Assembly: GCA_019748195.1 (NCBI GenBank)
Contig: JAIEPW010000015.1
Location: forward strand, 1-64,000
DNA: 64,000 nt
Source: Bryobacteraceae bacterium
Lineage (GTDB): Bacteria > Acidobacteriota > Terriglobia > Bryobacterales > Bryobacteraceae
Direction: 5' to 3'
Part shown: positions 8,381 through 17,198 of the stretch, in pieces
Layout of the letters: every line of letters begins with the position of its first letter
Numbering within the stretch: the first letter of the stretch is position 1
Notes under the pieces: generated by a model
Seen by the model: only the letters and a program-made list of their open reading frames with translations
What the model was told of the DNA's origin: nothing
The model's database searches: none
Translations under genes and position numbers: made by a program

Positions 8381-9325
8381 ATGGATGAAAGTATGGCACA
8401 GTACCGTCCAGGCGCCTCCGTTCTGGACCTGGTGCCGTCCGCGGAATTGCCGGCCTGGAAAGTCTGGATCAGCCACGTGTTAGCCTTTGCCGTTGCGGTC
8501 CTGTTCCTTACAGCGGGAGTCTGGAAAATAGCGAATCCCTACCAGTGGTCCACGATGCTGGAGCAGTTGCAGGTATGGCACGCAGTCAGCCTGCCGTTCA
8601 CGCTCGGGTTGTCGATCGTGGAAACCGTGGCTGGCGCGATGATTCTGGTTCCGCGGTTCCGTCGCTGGGGCGCATGGCTGGTGGTGGCGCTGCTGGTCAT
8701 TTTCATGATCTACGTCGGATGGAACTATTCCACACTGGTGGGCAAGGATTGCAGTTGCTTCCCGTGGGTGAAGCGCACCGTGGGCCCCGGCTTTTTCATC
8801 GGAGACGCGGCGATGCTGGCGATGGCGGGACTTGCAGGGTGGTGGGCGCAGCCCTCCAGCGGCCTGCGCAACGCGCTGGTGATCCTGGGTAGCGTCGCGG
8901 TGTTCGCGGGCGTGATGTTCGGGGTGGCCACTGTCCAGCAGACCGGCGCGCGCGCGCCGCAGAGCGTGATCGCGGACGGGCAGCCGTTTGCGCTGGGCGA
9001 AGGCCGGGTGCTGGTGTACTTCTATGACCCGATGTGCATGCACTGTGATCAGGCGGCGCGGGCGATGTCGAAATATGCTTGGAAATCCGACGTTCGCATC
9101 ATAGTGGCGCCAACCAAGGACCAACAGTTCGCCGCGGCCTTCCTGAGAGACACCGGGCTGCGGGCGGCAACCACGCTGGAGCATGAGAAGCTGAGGGCGG
9201 TGTTTGAGTTCCAGGATCCGCCGTACGGGGTGGCGCTGCAGGACGGCAGGCAGGTGGCGTCGCTGCGCACGTTCAACGCCGGGGAGCCTTTGGGCGAGTT
9301 GCGGAAGTTGGGCTGGATCGAGTAG
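8381..9325 (+). CDS. DoxX/MauE-like membrane protein fused to a thioredoxin-like domain
   Basis: A 314-residue fusion. Residues about 28-185 contain four or five membrane segments of the DoxX/MauE type, with the paired cysteines DCSCFPW (Cys124, Cys126) that MauE-like proteins carry near the membrane. Residues about 205-314 resemble a thioredoxin-like domain with the redox motif CMHC (219-222) in YFYDPMCMHC. The cysteines suggest electron transfer from a quinone-linked membrane domain to a periplasmic thioredoxin, by analogy with MauE and VKOR-DsbA fusions. That is inference. Transcribed alone, divergent from the PLP enzyme and convergent with cheR. Confidence 0.8.
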   Translation: MDESMAQYRPGASVLDLVPSAELPAWKVWISHVLAFAVAVLFLTAGVWKIANPYQWSTMLEQLQVWHAVSLPFTLGLSIVETVAGAMILVPRFRRWGAWLVVALLVIFMIYVGWNYSTLVGKDCSCFPWVKRTVGPGFFIGDAAMLAMAGLAGWWAQPSSGLRNALVILGSVAVFAGVMFGVATVQQTGARAPQSVIADGQPFALGEGRVLVYFYDPMCMHCDQAARAMSKYAWKSDVRIIVAPTKDQQFAAAFLRDTGLRAATTLEHEKLRAVFEFQDPPYGVALQDGRQVASLRTFNAGEPLGELRKLGWIE

Positions 9326-9331
9326 GGGCCA

Positions 9332-10189
9332 TCAGGGGGCCTGGTAAAACACCGAACTGCCGATGCTCCTGGGCCGGAACTGGTTGTCCAGGTGGATGGT
9401 GGTTTCGGCCGATCCCAGCAATAGGTGGCCGCCCCGGAAGAGAGTCCCGCGGATCCCTTCCAGAATCTGTCTCTTGGTCGGCACGTCAAAGTAGATGAGG
9501 ACGTTCCGGCAGAAGACGAAATCGAACGGGCCGAGGTGCGCCATGCTGGAGCGCAGGTCGAAGGTTTCGAATCGCGTGAAGCGTTTCACTTCCGGTTTCA
9601 ACTCCCAATCCTGACCCTGGCGGGTGAAGTACTTGACCAGGTACTGGGCGGGCAACCCGCGGTTCACCTCCAGTTGCGAGTACCGTGCGGCGCGCGCTTT
9701 CTCGACCACCTGCTGGTTGAGGTCGGTCCCGAGAATCTGCACATTCCAATCCGCCAAACCCATTTCCAGTAAGAGAATCGAGAGGCTGTAGGCCTCCTGC
9801 CCCGTGGCGCAAGCCGCGGACCAGAAGGACAGCTTCCGGGTGTCCTTGTGCAGTTCCACCAGCGCGGGAAGCAATTCGTTCTTAAGCGCCTGAAACGGGT
9901 GAGCGTCGCGGAAGAAGAGGGTTTCATTGGTGGTCATCGCCTCCACCACGTGGCGGCTGACCACGGGGTCGCGAGTGGCGCGCAGGAGCGCGCACAGGTC
10001 ATTCAGGCTCACCAGCTTCTGCTCGCGAAGCAGCGGAAGCAGGCGGACCTCCAGCAGGTGATTGCGATCGGGTTCCAGAATGATTCCGGAAGCCTTGTAC
10101 AGGTGCTCCTGAAGGAAACGGTAATTTTCGGCGGTGAGATCGGCTGCCCGCCCGCCGCCGGTAGTGAAGGTTTCGGTCTGGCCTGCCAT
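9332..10189 (-). CDS. cheR: chemotaxis protein methyltransferase CheR
   Basis: 285 residues, normal for CheR. An N-terminal helical domain (about 20-90, LQEHLYKASGIILEPDRN) is followed by the SAM-binding methyltransferase domain. That domain shows NETLFFRDAHPFQ, FWSAACATGQEAYSLS (SAM loop) and FDFVFCRNVLIYFD, all hallmark CheR motifs. It transfers methyl groups from SAM to glutamates of the chemoreceptor. It is the last gene of the minus-strand chemotaxis operon, three bases after cheB, and ends convergent with the thioredoxin-fusion gene. Confidence 0.95.
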   Translation of the reverse strand: MAGQTETFTTGGGRAADLTAENYRFLQEHLYKASGIILEPDRNHLLEVRLLPLLREQKLVSLNDLCALLRATRDPVVSRHVVEAMTTNETLFFRDAHPFQALKNELLPALVELHKDTRKLSFWSAACATGQEAYSLSILLLEMGLADWNVQILGTDLNQQVVEKARAARYSQLEVNRGLPAQYLVKYFTRQGQDWELKPEVKRFTRFETFDLRSSMAHLGPFDFVFCRNVLIYFDVPTKRQILEGIRGTLFRGGHLLLGSAETTIHLDNQFRPRSIGSSVFYQAP

Positions 10190-10192
10190 GGT

Positions 10193-11272
10193 TCAGACCC
10201 GCTTGAGGATCTCGGGCACCACCTCGGAGAGGTCGACGATGGCATCGGCGAGCCCGGCCGATGCAACGGCCCCGGGCATCCCCCAGACGACGGAGGACTC
10301 CTGGTCCTGCGCGATCACGGTGGCTCCTTCATGCCGCAGCAACTCGGCTCCGCGGAGCCCGTCGTGCCCCATGCCGGTGAGCACCGCCGCGATAACGCCT
10401 CCGCCCCACACATCGTGCATGGAGCGGAACATTACGTCCGCCGCCGGCCGGCAGGAGTTCTCCGGCGGGCCTTGGTCGAGCTCCACTTGCACATGCACTC
10501 CACGCCGGGCTGCTCGCAGGTGATAGTCGCCCGGCGCCACATAAATATGCCCGCTCTCAATCTTCTGCCCGTGCACCGCTTCACTGACCTTCAAGCGGGT
10601 ACCCGCCTGCAGCCTGTCGGCGAGCAGGCGCGTGAATAGCGGGGGCATGTGCTGTGTGATCAGTACCGGTAGCGGGAACGCCGCCGGAAATTGAGGGATG
10701 ATTGACGCGAGCGCCGCAGGACCGCCCGTGGACACTGCGATCCCCACGGCGCGCGGCGTCACCGCTTTGCGGAATGGCGCCGCCGCCACCGCTCGCTTCC
10801 GCGGCGCTTCCGAGAAGGCGAAAAACTGCCGGATCTTGGGCACCAGTTCGCTACGCAGCTTCTCCAACGACTGGTCGAGCGAGCCTACGTTCGCCGCCTT
10901 GGTTACGTAATCGTTGGCTCCGTGAGTCAGCGCATCGATGGTCACTTCCGCGCCGCGCGCCGTCAAAGTGCTGAACATGATTACGACCAGCGCGGGATAT
11001 AGCTTTCGTAATTGAATCAAAGTCTCGAGACCATCCATCTCCGGCATCTCCACGTCCAGCGTGATCGCATCCGGGTTCAATTGGGGAATCAGTTGCATCG
11101 CGACCGCGCCGTTCGCCGCCGCCCCCACCACCTCGATCGAGGGATCCTCGGTAAGCGCATGCTTTACCAGTCGCCGGATCACCACGGAATCATCCACCAC
11201 CATCACCCGGATCCGGGACCCCGGGGCGATTGTCCTCCGCACCGGAGTTCGCAGTCCGGCTCCAGCTTCCAT
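10193..11272 (-). CDS. cheB: chemotaxis response regulator/methylesterase CheB
   Basis: 359 residues. The N-terminal receiver (about 21-140) has MVVDDS and the phospho-acceptor Asp73 in TLDVEMPEMDG. The C-terminal methylesterase domain (about 165-355) has the catalytic residues: Ser in VSTGGPAAL, His in LITQHMPP and Asp in LTGMGHDGL. It removes methyl groups from (or deamidates) receptor glutamines/glutamates after phosphorylation by CheA. It lies between cheY and cheR, which matches its role opposite CheR in adaptation. Confidence 0.95.
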   Translation of the reverse strand: MEAGAGLRTPVRRTIAPGSRIRVMVVDDSVVIRRLVKHALTEDPSIEVVGAAANGAVAMQLIPQLNPDAITLDVEMPEMDGLETLIQLRKLYPALVVIMFSTLTARGAEVTIDALTHGANDYVTKAANVGSLDQSLEKLRSELVPKIRQFFAFSEAPRKRAVAAAPFRKAVTPRAVGIAVSTGGPAALASIIPQFPAAFPLPVLITQHMPPLFTRLLADRLQAGTRLKVSEAVHGQKIESGHIYVAPGDYHLRAARRGVHVQVELDQGPPENSCRPAADVMFRSMHDVWGGGVIAAVLTGMGHDGLRGAELLRHEGATVIAQDQESSVVWGMPGAVASAGLADAIVDLSEVVPEILKRV

Positions 11273-11303
11273 ACCATTTCCCCCTTTTTGTGTTCTGGGC
11301 CTC

Positions 11304-11678
11304 TTACCGCCAGATTTCGAGCAGCTTCAGCTTGTCCCGGATGATGTCATCGGTGAACGGCTTCATCACGTAGTCGTTGGCCCCGGCCTCGAGCGCCGTT
11401 CGCATTTGCTCGATCTGCGTCTCCGTCGTCACCATCATCAGCGGCAGCCCGGCCCACCTGCGGTCGGAACGAACGGCCTGGATAAACTCCAGGCCGTTCA
11501 TCACCGGCATGTTCCAGTCCACCAGCGCCAGCGTGAACTCCCCCGCCTCCGATTCCAGGACCTCCAGCGCGCGCCGGCCGTCCTCGGCCTGCCGCACTTC
11601 GTACCCCATCTCCCGCAGCGTTCGTTCCAGAACGTTGCGGATGGTCTTGGAGTCGTCTACCACCAGCGCCTTCGCCAT
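11304..11678 (-). CDS. cheY: CheY-type single-domain response regulator
   Basis: A 124-residue stand-alone receiver. Acidic pocket VVDDSKT, phospho-acceptor Asp54 in LALVDWNMPVMNG, Thr in MMVTTET, and Lys in YVMKPF are all present, so it should be phosphorylated by the CheA encoded upstream. It has no output domain. The target (flagellar switch, pili or another system) is not visible in this window. It sits 14 bases after the receptor gene in the operon. Confidence 0.93.
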   Translation of the reverse strand: MAKALVVDDSKTIRNVLERTLREMGYEVRQAEDGRRALEVLESEAGEFTLALVDWNMPVMNGLEFIQAVRSDRRWAGLPLMMVTTETQIEQMRTALEAGANDYVMKPFTDDIIRDKLKLLEIWR

Positions 11679-11692
11679 TGCGTTGCCTCCGG

Positions 11693-13969
11693 CTACACCT
11701 GGAACTGGGCCACCAAGGATCGCAATTGAGTGGCCATGTCACTGAGCGCGCGAGCCGCTTTCTGCGTGTCGTCGGCGCCTTCCGTGGTGCTGCGCGCCGC
11801 CGTCGCTACCTCCGAGATGTTCTGCGCGATCTCGCGGACTCCGCGCGCCGCCTCGTTCACGTTGCGCCCGATCTCGTTCGTGGTCGCCGTCTGCTCCTCC
11901 ACCGCGCTTGCGATCGTGTTCGAGATGTCGTTGATCTGGTTGATGATCGCGCTGATTTCAGTAATGGCTCCCACGGCCCCCTTGGTGTCGGCCTGGATGG
12001 CCTCGATCTTCTGCCCGATCTCCTCGGTCGCCTTCGCGGTCTCCTTGGCCAGCTCCTTCACCTCATTGGCGACCACCGCGAAGCCCTTCCCGGCTTCTCC
12101 CGCGCGCGCCGCTTCAATCGTCGCGTTCAGCGCCAGCAGATTGGTCTGCTGCGCAATCGAGGTGATCACCTTGATCACCTTGCCGATCTCCGTGCTCGAT
12201 TCGCCCAGCTTGGCGATGGTCGTGTTGGTCGAATCCGCCGCCGCCACCGCCGACTTCGCCACCCGCGCCGCCTCATTGGCGCTCTTCGAGATCTCGCGGA
12301 TCGAAGCCAGCATTTCCTCGCTGCCCGCCGCCACCACCGATACGTTCTTCGAGACTTCCTCGCCCGCGGCCGACACCACCGTCGACTGCGCCGAGGTCAG
12401 GTCGGCGTTCTTCGCCATCTGCTGGCTGATGGCGCTCAGCTCCTCACTCGACGCCCCCAGCGCCTGCGAGTTCTGCCCCATCTGATGCATCCAGCCCCGC
12501 AGGTTATCCATGAAGGCCTGCAGCCCGACACCCATCTGCCCGATCGCGTCCTCGCCCGCCACAGTGATCGGCTGCCGCAGGTCGCCCTTGGCGGCCAGTT
12601 GCACCACGCGCAGAATCGAATCGATCTTCGCCCGCAGCTCCGCCTCCGCGGCTTTCTCCCGCGCCACCATCTCCAGCCGGCGCAGCGCGTCTTCCATCAG
12701 GCGCATCAAACTCCGCACCGTTTCCCGGCGCGAGTCCGACAGCTCGATGGCCTCGTTCCAGAACAGGTCCATGGTTCCGATCACCCGCCCGGACGCGGTC
12801 AAGGGGATTGCCAGACCGGCCTTCACACCCGCCTTCTGCGCCGGAATCCGGCGTGCGCAATCCGTCAACTCGCCCAGGTCGCGAACGAAGAACTGGTCCC
12901 TGGCCCGCCACGCCCGGCCATTCAAGCCTTCCCCTTCGCGGAAGCGGGTAGTCAGGTTCACCTGCCGGAATTCCTCGCTGACCACCCCGGTCTCGCTCCC
13001 GAACTTCAACAGGTTGTCGGTCGGATCCAGCCTCCAGTAGCTGCCGTAGCTCGCCCCCCATGCCGCCTGCATCTGCAGCAGCACCGTCTTCACCGCCTCT
13101 TCCACCGAGTTCGCCTTGCCCAACTCCTCCAGCACATCATTAAGGATGCCGGTGTTGACACGGTTCTCTTCCGCCCGCTTCAGCGAGTTCACACGCTCGG
13201 TAATCAGTTCGCCGGCGATCATCGTGCCGATCGTTTCGCCGCTCGCCCCGAACACCGAAGTGATGTGCCACTCCAGAACTTCCGGCCCGAGCGAGAACGA
13301 AATGCGCCGCGGCAGTGTCTGCTTGGCCTGGGCCAGAATCGCTCTCTGGTGTTCCGGCTTCTTATGGAAAATGTCGATCGACTTGCCGAGCAGTTGATCC
13401 ACTGGGAACGGAAGATACGCCTCCAGCTTCTTCAACTGCTGTTTCGCCGCCGGGTTGATGTAGCGGATGTTGTATTCATTGTCGGCGCACATCACGATCA
13501 GCGGGAGGTTGTCCATCATTGACTGGGCGCGTTCCATTTCCCGTTCCGCCTGGGAATGCTTTGACACGTCCACCCAGTTGAGAACGTACCCCTCCACGGC
13601 GCCTTCGGCATTCTCCACCGGATTCACGGTCAGCTCCAACGCGAACCCGTCCAACTCCACCTGACCTTCCACCGGGAAGCGGGCGGCGTCCGAGAGTAGC
13701 CTCCGGACGCCGCCTTTGCGGTGCCCCGGCAGGGCTTCGATCGTCTGGCCGATCACCTCACCGGGAGCCAGGCCGAACAGCTTCTCCACCTTGCCCCCCA
13801 GGGCCTGGATCTGCGCCTCCGCGGCGCGATTCCGGTACACCACCGTCAGGTCCCCGTCGGTCAGGAACACGCAGGTTCCCAGCGCGTCCAAGGCGCCCTT
13901 CCACGTCTCCAACGACGCCGCGACAGGCGTCACGTCGGCAACCGCACCACCCGATACCGATCTCTTCAT
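11693..13969 (-). CDS. soluble methyl-accepting chemotaxis protein (PAS-PAS-GAF-HAMP-signal)
   Basis: 758 residues when started at ATG 13969, which has a GGGAG upstream. An upstream in-frame start would run into cheW. Domains in order: PAS (about 23-137), PAS (about 147-257), GAF (about 270-430), a HAMP-like linker (about 445-500) and a long coiled-coil MCP signalling domain (about 500-758) with the conserved hairpin tip around [20 protein letters not shown]. There is no membrane segment and no C-terminal NWxTF tether, so it should be a cytoplasmic receptor sensing internal redox, small molecules or energy state. It is the only receptor in the operon and lies between cheW and cheY. Confidence 0.9.
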   Translation of the reverse strand: MKRSVSGGAVADVTPVAASLETWKGALDALGTCVFLTDGDLTVVYRNRAAEAQIQALGGKVEKLFGLAPGEVIGQTIEALPGHRKGGVRRLLSDAARFPVEGQVELDGFALELTVNPVENAEGAVEGYVLNWVDVSKHSQAEREMERAQSMMDNLPLIVMCADNEYNIRYINPAAKQQLKKLEAYLPFPVDQLLGKSIDIFHKKPEHQRAILAQAKQTLPRRISFSLGPEVLEWHITSVFGASGETIGTMIAGELITERVNSLKRAEENRVNTGILNDVLEELGKANSVEEAVKTVLLQMQAAWGASYGSYWRLDPTDNLLKFGSETGVVSEEFRQVNLTTRFREGEGLNGRAWRARDQFFVRDLGELTDCARRIPAQKAGVKAGLAIPLTASGRVIGTMDLFWNEAIELSDSRRETVRSLMRLMEDALRRLEMVAREKAAEAELRAKIDSILRVVQLAAKGDLRQPITVAGEDAIGQMGVGLQAFMDNLRGWMHQMGQNSQALGASSEELSAISQQMAKNADLTSAQSTVVSAAGEEVSKNVSVVAAGSEEMLASIREISKSANEAARVAKSAVAAADSTNTTIAKLGESSTEIGKVIKVITSIAQQTNLLALNATIEAARAGEAGKGFAVVANEVKELAKETAKATEEIGQKIEAIQADTKGAVGAITEISAIINQINDISNTIASAVEEQTATTNEIGRNVNEAARGVREIAQNISEVATAARSTTEGADDTQKAARALSDMATQLRSLVAQFQV

Positions 13970-14030
13970 AAAGTCGTTTTCTCCCAGTTCTCTTTCTTGG
14001 CCCCAGCCCGGACAGCCGCCCGCTCCGCGA

Positions 14031-14489
14031 TCACGCCGCTTCGCAGCCCGACACATCCAATACCCGCGCGATATTCAGGATCAGCAGCAGGCCCTTGTCG
14101 AGCTTGTGCACGCCGTCCAGCAAACCCCGCCGCCCCACGTCCAGATTCTCGGGCGGCGGCTCCCAATTCTCCCCGCCCAGTTCCAGCACATCTCCGATCT
14201 CATCCACCAGCAGGCTGACGGCGCCGTCATCGCCGCGCACCACCATGTTCATCGGCTCCCCGCCCTGCCGCGGCGGAAGTCCCAGCCGTCGCCGCATGTC
14301 GATCGCCACCACGATTTGCCCGCGCAAATTGATCAGCCCGTCCACCACCGCGGGCGCCAGCGGAACGCGAGTCATCTCCTGCGTCCGCAGCACTTCCTGC
14401 ACGGTCCGGACATCGATACCAAAAAACAGCCGGTCCACCGAAAAAGTGGCGTATTGATGGGTCGTCTCCCCGGAATGCTGGTCCGTCAT
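14031..14489 (-). CDS. cheW: chemotaxis coupling protein CheW
   Basis: 152 residues, one CheW-like SH3-type fold (about 10-148). It shows [37 protein letters not shown] and a C-terminal [12 protein letters not shown], all typical of CheW. It links the receptor to CheA. Its ATG overlaps the cheA stop by four bases (ATGA), so translation is coupled to cheA. Confidence 0.95.
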   Translation of the reverse strand: MTDQHSGETTHQYATFSVDRLFFGIDVRTVQEVLRTQEMTRVPLAPAVVDGLINLRGQIVVAIDMRRRLGLPPRQGGEPMNMVVRGDDGAVSLLVDEIGDVLELGGENWEPPPENLDVGRRGLLDGVHKLDKGLLLILNIARVLDVSGCEAA

Positions 14490-17038
14490 TTCTCCTCCAT
14501 CACCACCGGCCGCGAGGCATCATCCTCGGCCGACACCGCCTCGGCGAGCCTGCCGATCGCCGCCGCACCGCCGCGGGGAACACTGCGCTGCACCGCCGCC
14601 AGCAAACCCTCCGCGTCGAACTGGAAGCGAGCCTCCAGACGCTCCCGCCGCAACTCCTCGGCTTCCGCCTCGCTGCCCGCCAGGCGGATCGCCGGGATCC
14701 CTTTCCGCGACGCCTGCGCCGACACTGCATCCCCGCCCGCCAGAGTTTGCGCGAGCAACAGGACCTCACAAGCATCCTTGTCCAGCAGTTCCGCCGCTTC
14801 CCGCGAGGATGCTGCCTCCAGCACCCGCATCCCTTCCATCTCCAGGCGCTCCCGCACCAACCCCCGTCCAAAGGCGGACGCGTCCGCGATCAGGACGCGC
14901 AACCCCTTCCGCGCGAAACGGGTCTCGGCGAACTCCGCGCCCCAGGCCTCCTGCCCCGCCATGTGCAGATCGAGCAGATCCGTCACCCGGCCGCCCACTA
15001 CCACCGATCCCAGCAAGCCCCGCATCCGGCTCGCCTGCCGCATCTCGATCCGCTCATCCACGATGTCCACGATCTGGTCCACCATCAAACCGGCGCGCCG
15101 CGCTCCGTCGCTGATGACGACCACGTGCACCGGCTCCCGCGAGGCCTTGCGCTCCGGCGCGCCCCGGTCCAGCAGACAGACCAGGTCCACCAGCGGCAGG
15201 ATCTCGCCGCGATACTGGACCACCTGCCGGCTGCCTGCTTTTTCGATGCGATCCCAGTGAATTTCCTCCAGCCTCGCCACCGTCTCGAGCGGAACCGCCA
15301 GACGCTCGGATTTGCCCGCCCGGAACAGCAGCAGCCGGCGGCGTTCGTTTTCAACGGCCTCGGTCTGCGCCTGTGCGCGCGCCGACGAAGCGTTCGCGCG
15401 GCCCCCCAGCACGCCGGAACGTTCCGCCACGCCGGGAACGTCGAGAATCAAGGCAACCCTTCCGTCGCCCATGATGGTTGCGCCCGCATAGACGCTCAGG
15501 CCCTTCAGATGCTTGCCCAGCGGCTTCACCACGATCTCCTGCGTATCGGAGATCCCGTCCACCAGCAATCCGAACTGCCGGTCCTCGGCTTGCAGCACGA
15601 CGATGTTCATCACATCGCTTTGCGGGTTCCGCTCGCGGGCCGACTGCAAGCCCAACAACTGATTCAAGTCGGCCAGCGGCAGTAACTGTCCACGGCGCCG
15701 GTACACCGGCGCGCCCTGCACCCGCTCCACCTGCCCGCCGCCCCCTTCCCCCTCCAGGCGGATCAGCTCCAACAGGCTGACCTGCGGAATCACGAACCGT
15801 TCCCCCGCCGTGTATACCACCAGCCCCGGGATAATCGCCAGGGTCAGCGGGATCTTGATCTTGACCGTCGTGCCCTCGCCAAGACGGCTGCTCAGATCCA
15901 CCGTGCCGCCGATCTTTTCGATATTTGTCTTCACGACGTCCATGCCGACGCCGCGGCCGGAAATGGAGGTCACCTGAGCCGCCGTCGAGAAGCCGGGGAG
16001 GAACACCAGGTTCAAGGCCTCCCGTTCGCTCATCCGCGAAGCCTGATCGGCGCGGATCAAGCCGCGCTCCACCGCCTTGGCGGCAATCTTCGCCGGATCG
16101 ATTCCCGCGCCGTCGTCGGAAACCTCGATGTTCACCTGGCCGCCTTCGTGATACGCCCGCATGCTCAGCCTGCCGGTGGAGGCCTTGCCCCGCGCGGCGC
16201 GCTGCTCCGGACGCTCGATGCCGTGATCGCAGGCATTGCGCACCAGATGCGTCAGCGGATCCTTGATCGCTTCAATCAGCGTCTTGTCCAGCTCCGTTTC
16301 AGCTCCTTCCATGTCGAGTTGAACCTGCTTGCCGCAGCTCTGCGCCAGGTCCCGGACCACCCGCGGCAGTTTGTTCCACACCATCCCGATGGGCTGCATC
16401 CGTGTCTTCATCACGTTTTCCTGCAGCTCGGTGGTGATCAGGTTCAGGCGTTGCGAGGTGGCGTTGAACGCTCCGTTGTCCTGGCCGGCGTTGAATTGCA
16501 GAATCTGATTGCGGGCGAGCACCAGCTCGCCTACCAGGTTCATCAGCTTGTCGAGCAGACCTACATCGACACGAATGGTCGTGTCGCTTACACCCGCCTT
16601 GGCGGCGCGTTCCCCTTCGGCCTCCGGCATCGCGGTCTCCGCCGGCGCCTCGCCCGGACTCTGCCACGCCTCTTCCAGCGCCGCTCGCAACTCACGGTAT
16701 TGCCGCCCGCTTTCCTTGCCGGTTTCCTCGATCGCCCCCAGCAGCTCCTTCACCGCATCCACCGATCGCAGGATCAGCGATACCAGCCCCGTCGTCAGCT
16801 CCCGCCTGCCGTCCCGGACCTCCGAGAGCAGATTCTCCGCCAGGTGCGTGATCTCTCCCAGCGTGTCGAAGCCGAAGAAACCGCTGGTTCCCTTGATCGT
16901 GTGAATGGTGCGGAAAACGCTCGCCAGCAGCGCCGGATCCCGCGGCCGCTGCTCCAACTCCACCATCTCCTGGTCCAGCCGCGCCAGGTTTTCCGCGCTC
17001 TCAATCAAGAAATCTTTGATGGCTTCGAGATCGTCCAT
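14486..17038 (-). CDS. cheA: chemotaxis histidine kinase CheA with two CheW-like domains and a degenerate receiver
   Basis: 850 residues from ATG 17038, chosen because the HPt domain begins directly there; a GTG three codons upstream is possible. Order: HPt (about 1-115, phospho-His46 in FRTIHTIKGTSG), dimerisation helices (DTTIRVDVGLLDKLMNL), HATPase (LVRNACDHGIE, VSDDGAGID, GRGVGMDVV), CheW-like domain 1, CheW-like domain 2, then a receiver-like C-terminus. No P2 CheY-docking domain is obvious. The C-terminal receiver lacks the phospho-acceptor Asp (LLLAQTLAGG instead of LLLDxxMPG) and the usual Thr and Lys, so it should not be phosphorylated. First gene of the chemotaxis operon. Confidence 0.93.
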   Translation of the reverse strand: MDDLEAIKDFLIESAENLARLDQEMVELEQRPRDPALLASVFRTIHTIKGTSGFFGFDTLGEITHLAENLLSEVRDGRRELTTGLVSLILRSVDAVKELLGAIEETGKESGRQYRELRAALEEAWQSPGEAPAETAMPEAEGERAAKAGVSDTTIRVDVGLLDKLMNLVGELVLARNQILQFNAGQDNGAFNATSQRLNLITTELQENVMKTRMQPIGMVWNKLPRVVRDLAQSCGKQVQLDMEGAETELDKTLIEAIKDPLTHLVRNACDHGIERPEQRAARGKASTGRLSMRAYHEGGQVNIEVSDDGAGIDPAKIAAKAVERGLIRADQASRMSEREALNLVFLPGFSTAAQVTSISGRGVGMDVVKTNIEKIGGTVDLSSRLGEGTTVKIKIPLTLAIIPGLVVYTAGERFVIPQVSLLELIRLEGEGGGGQVERVQGAPVYRRRGQLLPLADLNQLLGLQSARERNPQSDVMNIVVLQAEDRQFGLLVDGISDTQEIVVKPLGKHLKGLSVYAGATIMGDGRVALILDVPGVAERSGVLGGRANASSARAQAQTEAVENERRRLLLFRAGKSERLAVPLETVARLEEIHWDRIEKAGSRQVVQYRGEILPLVDLVCLLDRGAPERKASREPVHVVVISDGARRAGLMVDQIVDIVDERIEMRQASRMRGLLGSVVVGGRVTDLLDLHMAGQEAWGAEFAETRFARKGLRVLIADASAFGRGLVRERLEMEGMRVLEAASSREAAELLDKDACEVLLLAQTLAGGDAVSAQASRKGIPAIRLAGSEAEAEELRRERLEARFQFDAEGLLAAVQRSVPRGGAAAIGRLAEAVSAEDDASRPVVMEEK

Positions 17039-17140
17039 GAAGTATGTCACGCCCCAGGTGTTAGATCGGCGATTGATGGGGGGATGTTGGACAAGAAATG
17101 TCCGTAAGCCTGTGGGGTGGTGGAATACTTCAACGGCAAA

Positions 17141-17162
17141 GAGCCGGGCTTTCGCCCGGCTC
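17141..17162 (-). terminator. hairpin after the TonB-dependent receptor gene
   Basis: A perfect 9-bp stem GAGCCGGGC/GCCCGGCTC with a four-base loop (GAAA on the minus strand, TTTC on the plus) lies 37 bases past the receptor stop. On the minus strand it is followed by TTTGCCGTT, a weak U-tract. It separates the receptor from the chemotaxis operon. No terminator was seen at the other side. Confidence 0.6.
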
Positions 17163-17198
17163 CGCCTCACTCTCCAGACTACGAAAACGCAGGGATCG

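Noticed and set aside
11678-13522. 614-codon plus-strand open frame
   Set aside because: It lies wholly opposite the chemoreceptor gene, whose domains are unambiguous; the translation is Arg/His/Leu-rich without motifs.
17045-17075. GCCGATCT upstream of cheA, similar to the sigma-28 -10 element GCCGATAA
   Set aside because: No TAAA-type -35 element is found about 11 bases upstream, so the match is probably chance.
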